64,000 bases of DNA, from positions 16,481,690 to 16,545,689 of the forward strand of contig CM026423.1 of NCBI GenBank assembly GCA_014871385.1, read 5' to 3'. Source of the stretch: Ceratodon purpureus (Eukaryota > Streptophyta > Bryopsida > Pseudoditrichales > Ditrichaceae). Within the stretch, counting starts at the first letter, position 1, and each line of letters opens with the position of its first letter. The notes under the pieces were generated by a model that searched no databases, was not told where the DNA came from, and was given only the letters and a program-made list of their open reading frames with translations. Position numbers and translations under genes: made by a program. Of the stretch, positions 61,101-64,000 are shown one piece after another.

Positions 61101-63267
61101 CGTTGATAGCCTCCAATGCCCGCTGGTGTGACCCCGATGAAGACAGAGACATTGCCTCGGCTGACTTCAACAATACAGTGGTTCTGTGACTTCCGTTGGG
61201 TGACTTTGAGAAAGAGAGGAGTGAAGTCTCTGCCGCTAGCCGATGCTTACCAGCCAAGCCATAAGCGTCCTTGAGTGCATTCCTAACTTCCTCCAGCAAC
61301 TCCACTGCCTCCATGGATGATGATTCTTCACGGTCATCACGCTTCTGTCTTTCCTCGAGTTGTTCGGAAACTTCCTTCAGGAGCTTTATTACCTCGTCAA
61401 GTTCCTCTCGTGCATCAGCAGTTCCACGTGATTTGTTGTAGCCTACAAGTAACTTGGCCATCAAAATTAAAATTTTGGAATGGAAGAAGACACGATTATC
61501 CTCAACACTCCCTTGTAATGCAAATGACTGTGCCTCTTTAAGGCCTTTTATTGCTTGCCGCAATTTGTAGACAGAGTCACTTTCCTGGATTTGTGAGCAA
61601 GAATTCTTGGCTACATCCCAAAGAACTTCCCACATTCGCCATTTATCGTCATCTCGTATCTCCGAAATATTCAGGGCCTCCACGACAATTTCCCAGGGCT
61701 TGCCAAAGTTATCCTTATTCATTATCATGGCCACACCTATGCTGTCTGCATATGCATCTATGGCGTGCTCAATTTCACCAACCTGCGCAAGTCCTCTGCT
61801 GCTTTCCCAAAGAAGTTCCAAGGATCTGTCCATAACTATTTTATCCAGCCTTTCGTAACCTACTTCAAACAACCATTTGCCAAACTGGTACTCAAGTAGG
61901 AACTTGAAAGGAAGTGCTTCGACAACATTTATCTGGTCGTCGAACGTCCTCTCGAAAGAAGGATCAGACTTTCGAAGCCGCCTGAGAGTGTCGAAGAGGG
62001 TGTTCCCAAAGAAATGTACAACATTCTGGAGGAGATCGTTGTCACTGTCCAATTCTGTGTGGTGCAGCAGCGTCAAACTTATAGACTTGAACAAATTCGT
62101 TTCGGCAGCAACATAGTCCTTGTTGTCATAATGAAAAAGCCCAAGAAAACCTGAGGATTTTATCTCCAGCTCGCGCTGCCATGCTGCAAAGCTCTCGGCA
62201 TCGACAGAGCTGCCGTGATGCTCCACCTTCTTTTCTGCAACACTAATCATTTCTCCAATCGACTTTCTGAGCTTTTCAATAACGGTGACATAGTCGCCCG
62301 CACTAAATTGTTTCCATTCTTCTGTAAGACACGAGGCAGCTTCCGATGCATCCGCGGCGGTAAACAGTATGTTGTCATGGAGTAGTAGCAACTGGAACGA
62401 TTGCTCCGCCAAATGGCTGCCTATCCTAGTCGATTCATAACAATGTCGTGCAAACCCAAATAACCGGTAGAGAATCTCATGTGCCTCTCCATGGTACAGT
62501 TGACCAGAACAGCTTGCTTCATCAGGACAACTTGCTTCATCAGGACAACTTCCTTCATCAGGGCAACTTGCTTCATCAGGACAAATTGCTTCATCAGGAC
62601 AACTTCCTTCATCAGCAACTTCCAGATTTTGAAAACATGAGTTGCTGCCCTCGATATTGGAGAAAATACCATTGATGGCTACACCAACTTGGAGGCACAG
62701 CGTGCATTTCCAAAGACACATGTCACGGACAAGGAGTTCGTAGAACTCATCAACATTTCCAGTCACCAACCGCTGGACGAAGGGAGCCAACTCAAGCTCA
62801 CCACCATCTACCTCCACAAGTTTTAGCATGAAATGCAAATTCTGCCAAAATCTGTTCCAGGCGTCCTCTGTTTCTTCCCTCTTGACACAAGCTTGGAATC
62901 CTAATCCAGCACCGATGAATTTCACCCAAAGATCATCATCATGATCAACTGACGTCTTTTCTTTTGCTTCTACCACTTCCTTAGCTTCGTCGAATTTCTC
63001 ATCTAGAATGAGGCCCCTAACAGTAGCCAACCACACTTTAGTCCCTGACTCCATTCCTAGATGGTCATGCCTGGTTTGCTGGTCTTTCTGTGTGATAGAA
63101 AGGGTGGCAGACGCGTTTTGAGCAACGTCCCCTGACTCCGTACCAACACCGTGCTGGATGATTTGGGTGCTATCAGCTTCCTTTCTAACTGCCAGGCTCA
63201 AGAGGTCGTCAAGAGTTTTCAATTCAGAACTAGGACCGGTGCGGGCTTTCCCTAACAGTTGGCCCAT
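58199..63267 (-). CDS. Large TPR-CHAT domain protein, two exons
   Basis: Exon 1 is 63267-58809 and exon 2 is 58425-58199, giving 1561 residues. The long open frame itself runs on to 58705, but that extension lacks the family C-terminus. Joining donor A|GTAAAT (58808) to acceptor GCAG (58426) restores a typical CHAT ending: SLFKNAKTKQLDMVGSLQRA, then IYHWAPLIALGSPTM. The CHAT domain covers about residues 1180-1540, with the caspase-like dyad His1374 (LLATH) and Cys1442 (VVVLDGCGT) and the block EGLLGLGRALLLSGAPMAIL. The N-terminal ~1100 residues are helical and TPR-like, for example KSAEAMSLSSSGSHQRALEA. A Cys-rich hexapeptide repeat lies at 221-253. The N-terminus MGQLLGKART fits an N-myristoylation site. 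Known CHAT proteins are caspase/separase-like peptidases, often with TPRs. The substrate here is unknown. The near-intronless structure is unlike its neighbours. Confidence 0.88.
62509..62607 (-). repeat. 18-bp coding tandem repeat (hexapeptide xSCPDE)
   Basis: Within the CHAT gene, residues 221-253 read as five and a half copies of (G/A)(S/I)CPDE, encoded by an 18-bp unit close to GAAGCAAGTTGTCCTGAT. The reading frame is kept. Copy number is likely variable between individuals. Confidence 0.95.
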
Positions 63268-64000
63268 GGCTGAATCCGATTGCGATCAAAACAAACGTAA
63301 CCGTGCCAAGTACTGTAAGCCTAATCCTAGGTGGTGCCCAGCCTTCATCTGCAACTGGAAGTCCGGAAGTATAACAGGTGCCAGCCTGACCTGCACAAAA
63401 TTCACAGTTTTTTTGTCGTTCATCCAAACAAACTCAACATACCTTCTCTGAGAGAGAGAGAGCGAGCGAGCCAGAGAATATGAATCCAAATGGTAAACAA
63501 CAGCTCAATCATAAGGTGCTAGTACCTGGTATGATGTTGATGGGTCTAGTCTCTGGTTTACCCCACACTGTGAATCAATTATGTGAGAGTTTGAAAATCA
63601 CATCACAATTGACCTATTCCAAAACCTCCTAAAATGCGAAAAAACACACACCTCCTGCGAAAGCTCTTCGAGAGCGGCCTCGGTACACATACTGCATCTC
63701 CAACACGAAAAAGCAGCACCCCGCATGTTTCTCACAACCCTTACTAAACATCGCACTAAGAACAGCATTCTACAACCCGCAAAACAAAGAACAAAACGAG
63801 TCTCAAACCACAACTCTACTCAAACGTTTCAAGAGCGTGAAGGTCAAGATTTTGAAGCAGCGCACAGAGACACCAACCTGAACCATCCCAACATGCACGA
63901 CTATGTCGTCCTCAGATGCACAGCTGCATCACCAAACCCTTCAAGTGGCGCATGCCATACATACGCGGTCCCCTTCAGCTGCGTCTCTTTCATCAATTGC
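63268..64000. other. 5' region of the CHAT gene
   Basis: Includes a (GA)n tract on the plus strand at about 63448-63470, pyrimidine-rich in the sense of the CHAT gene, like the tract before ATG18. Probably 5' UTR and promoter. Minus-strand frames here show no family motif. Confidence 0.4.

Overview
This window is nuclear DNA from a land plant. The coding genes are split by spliceosomal GT-AG introns, mostly 80-600 bp long. They encode plant-type versions of eukaryotic proteins and lie between AT-rich, repeat-bearing intergenic DNA. No operons, ribosome binding sites or prokaryotic features are present. The gene set (LARP1, an ATG18b-type PROPPIN, an ataxin-3-type Josephin protease, a CER1-type wax enzyme, a very large CHAT/TPR protein) and the compact introns suggest a bryophyte, most likely a moss. 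That placement is an inference and is not proven by any single feature. I joined exons by hand, using splice consensus and reading-frame phase.

Layout. 0.2-7.6 kb (+): LARP1, 15 coding exons. 8.3-12.0 kb and 15.0-18.9 kb: two related repeat blocks. They contain long fold-back elements and a duplicated ~1.9 kb segment. The second copy has since received a terminal-inverted-repeat DNA element and a poly(A)-tailed retroposed fragment. 12.5-13.6 kb (-): the 5' three exons of a TPR-type gene that ends next to a repeat. 14.3 kb: a compact 53-bp-stem hairpin. 21.4-25.4 kb (-): an AT-rich six-exon gene for a divergent kelch/F-box-associated-like protein. 28.6-29.7 kb (-): a cyclophilin with an acylation-type N-terminus and altered active-site features. 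33.6-37.3 kb (-): ATG18, 12 coding exons, with an upstream ORF whose stop overlaps the main start. 41.4-43.8 kb (-): a Josephin-UIM deubiquitinase. 44.8 kb: a Stowaway-like MITE. About 47-49.5 kb (+): an unrecognised multi-exon candidate gene. 52.9-57.0 kb (+): a CER1-like wax-alkane enzyme, 11 exons. 58.2-63.3 kb (-): a 1561-residue TPR-CHAT protein whose last exon lies beyond the end of its long open frame.

The genes are independent transcription units, so no cluster or pathway is implied. Several belong to broad cell-maintenance processes: translation control (LARP1), autophagy (ATG18), ubiquitin editing (Josephin) and protein folding (cyclophilin). The cuticle gene is separate. The least explained items are the CHAT/TPR protein with its Cys-rich hexapeptide repeats, the kelch-like AT-rich gene, the atypical cyclophilin, and the unidentified exons at 48-49.5 kb.
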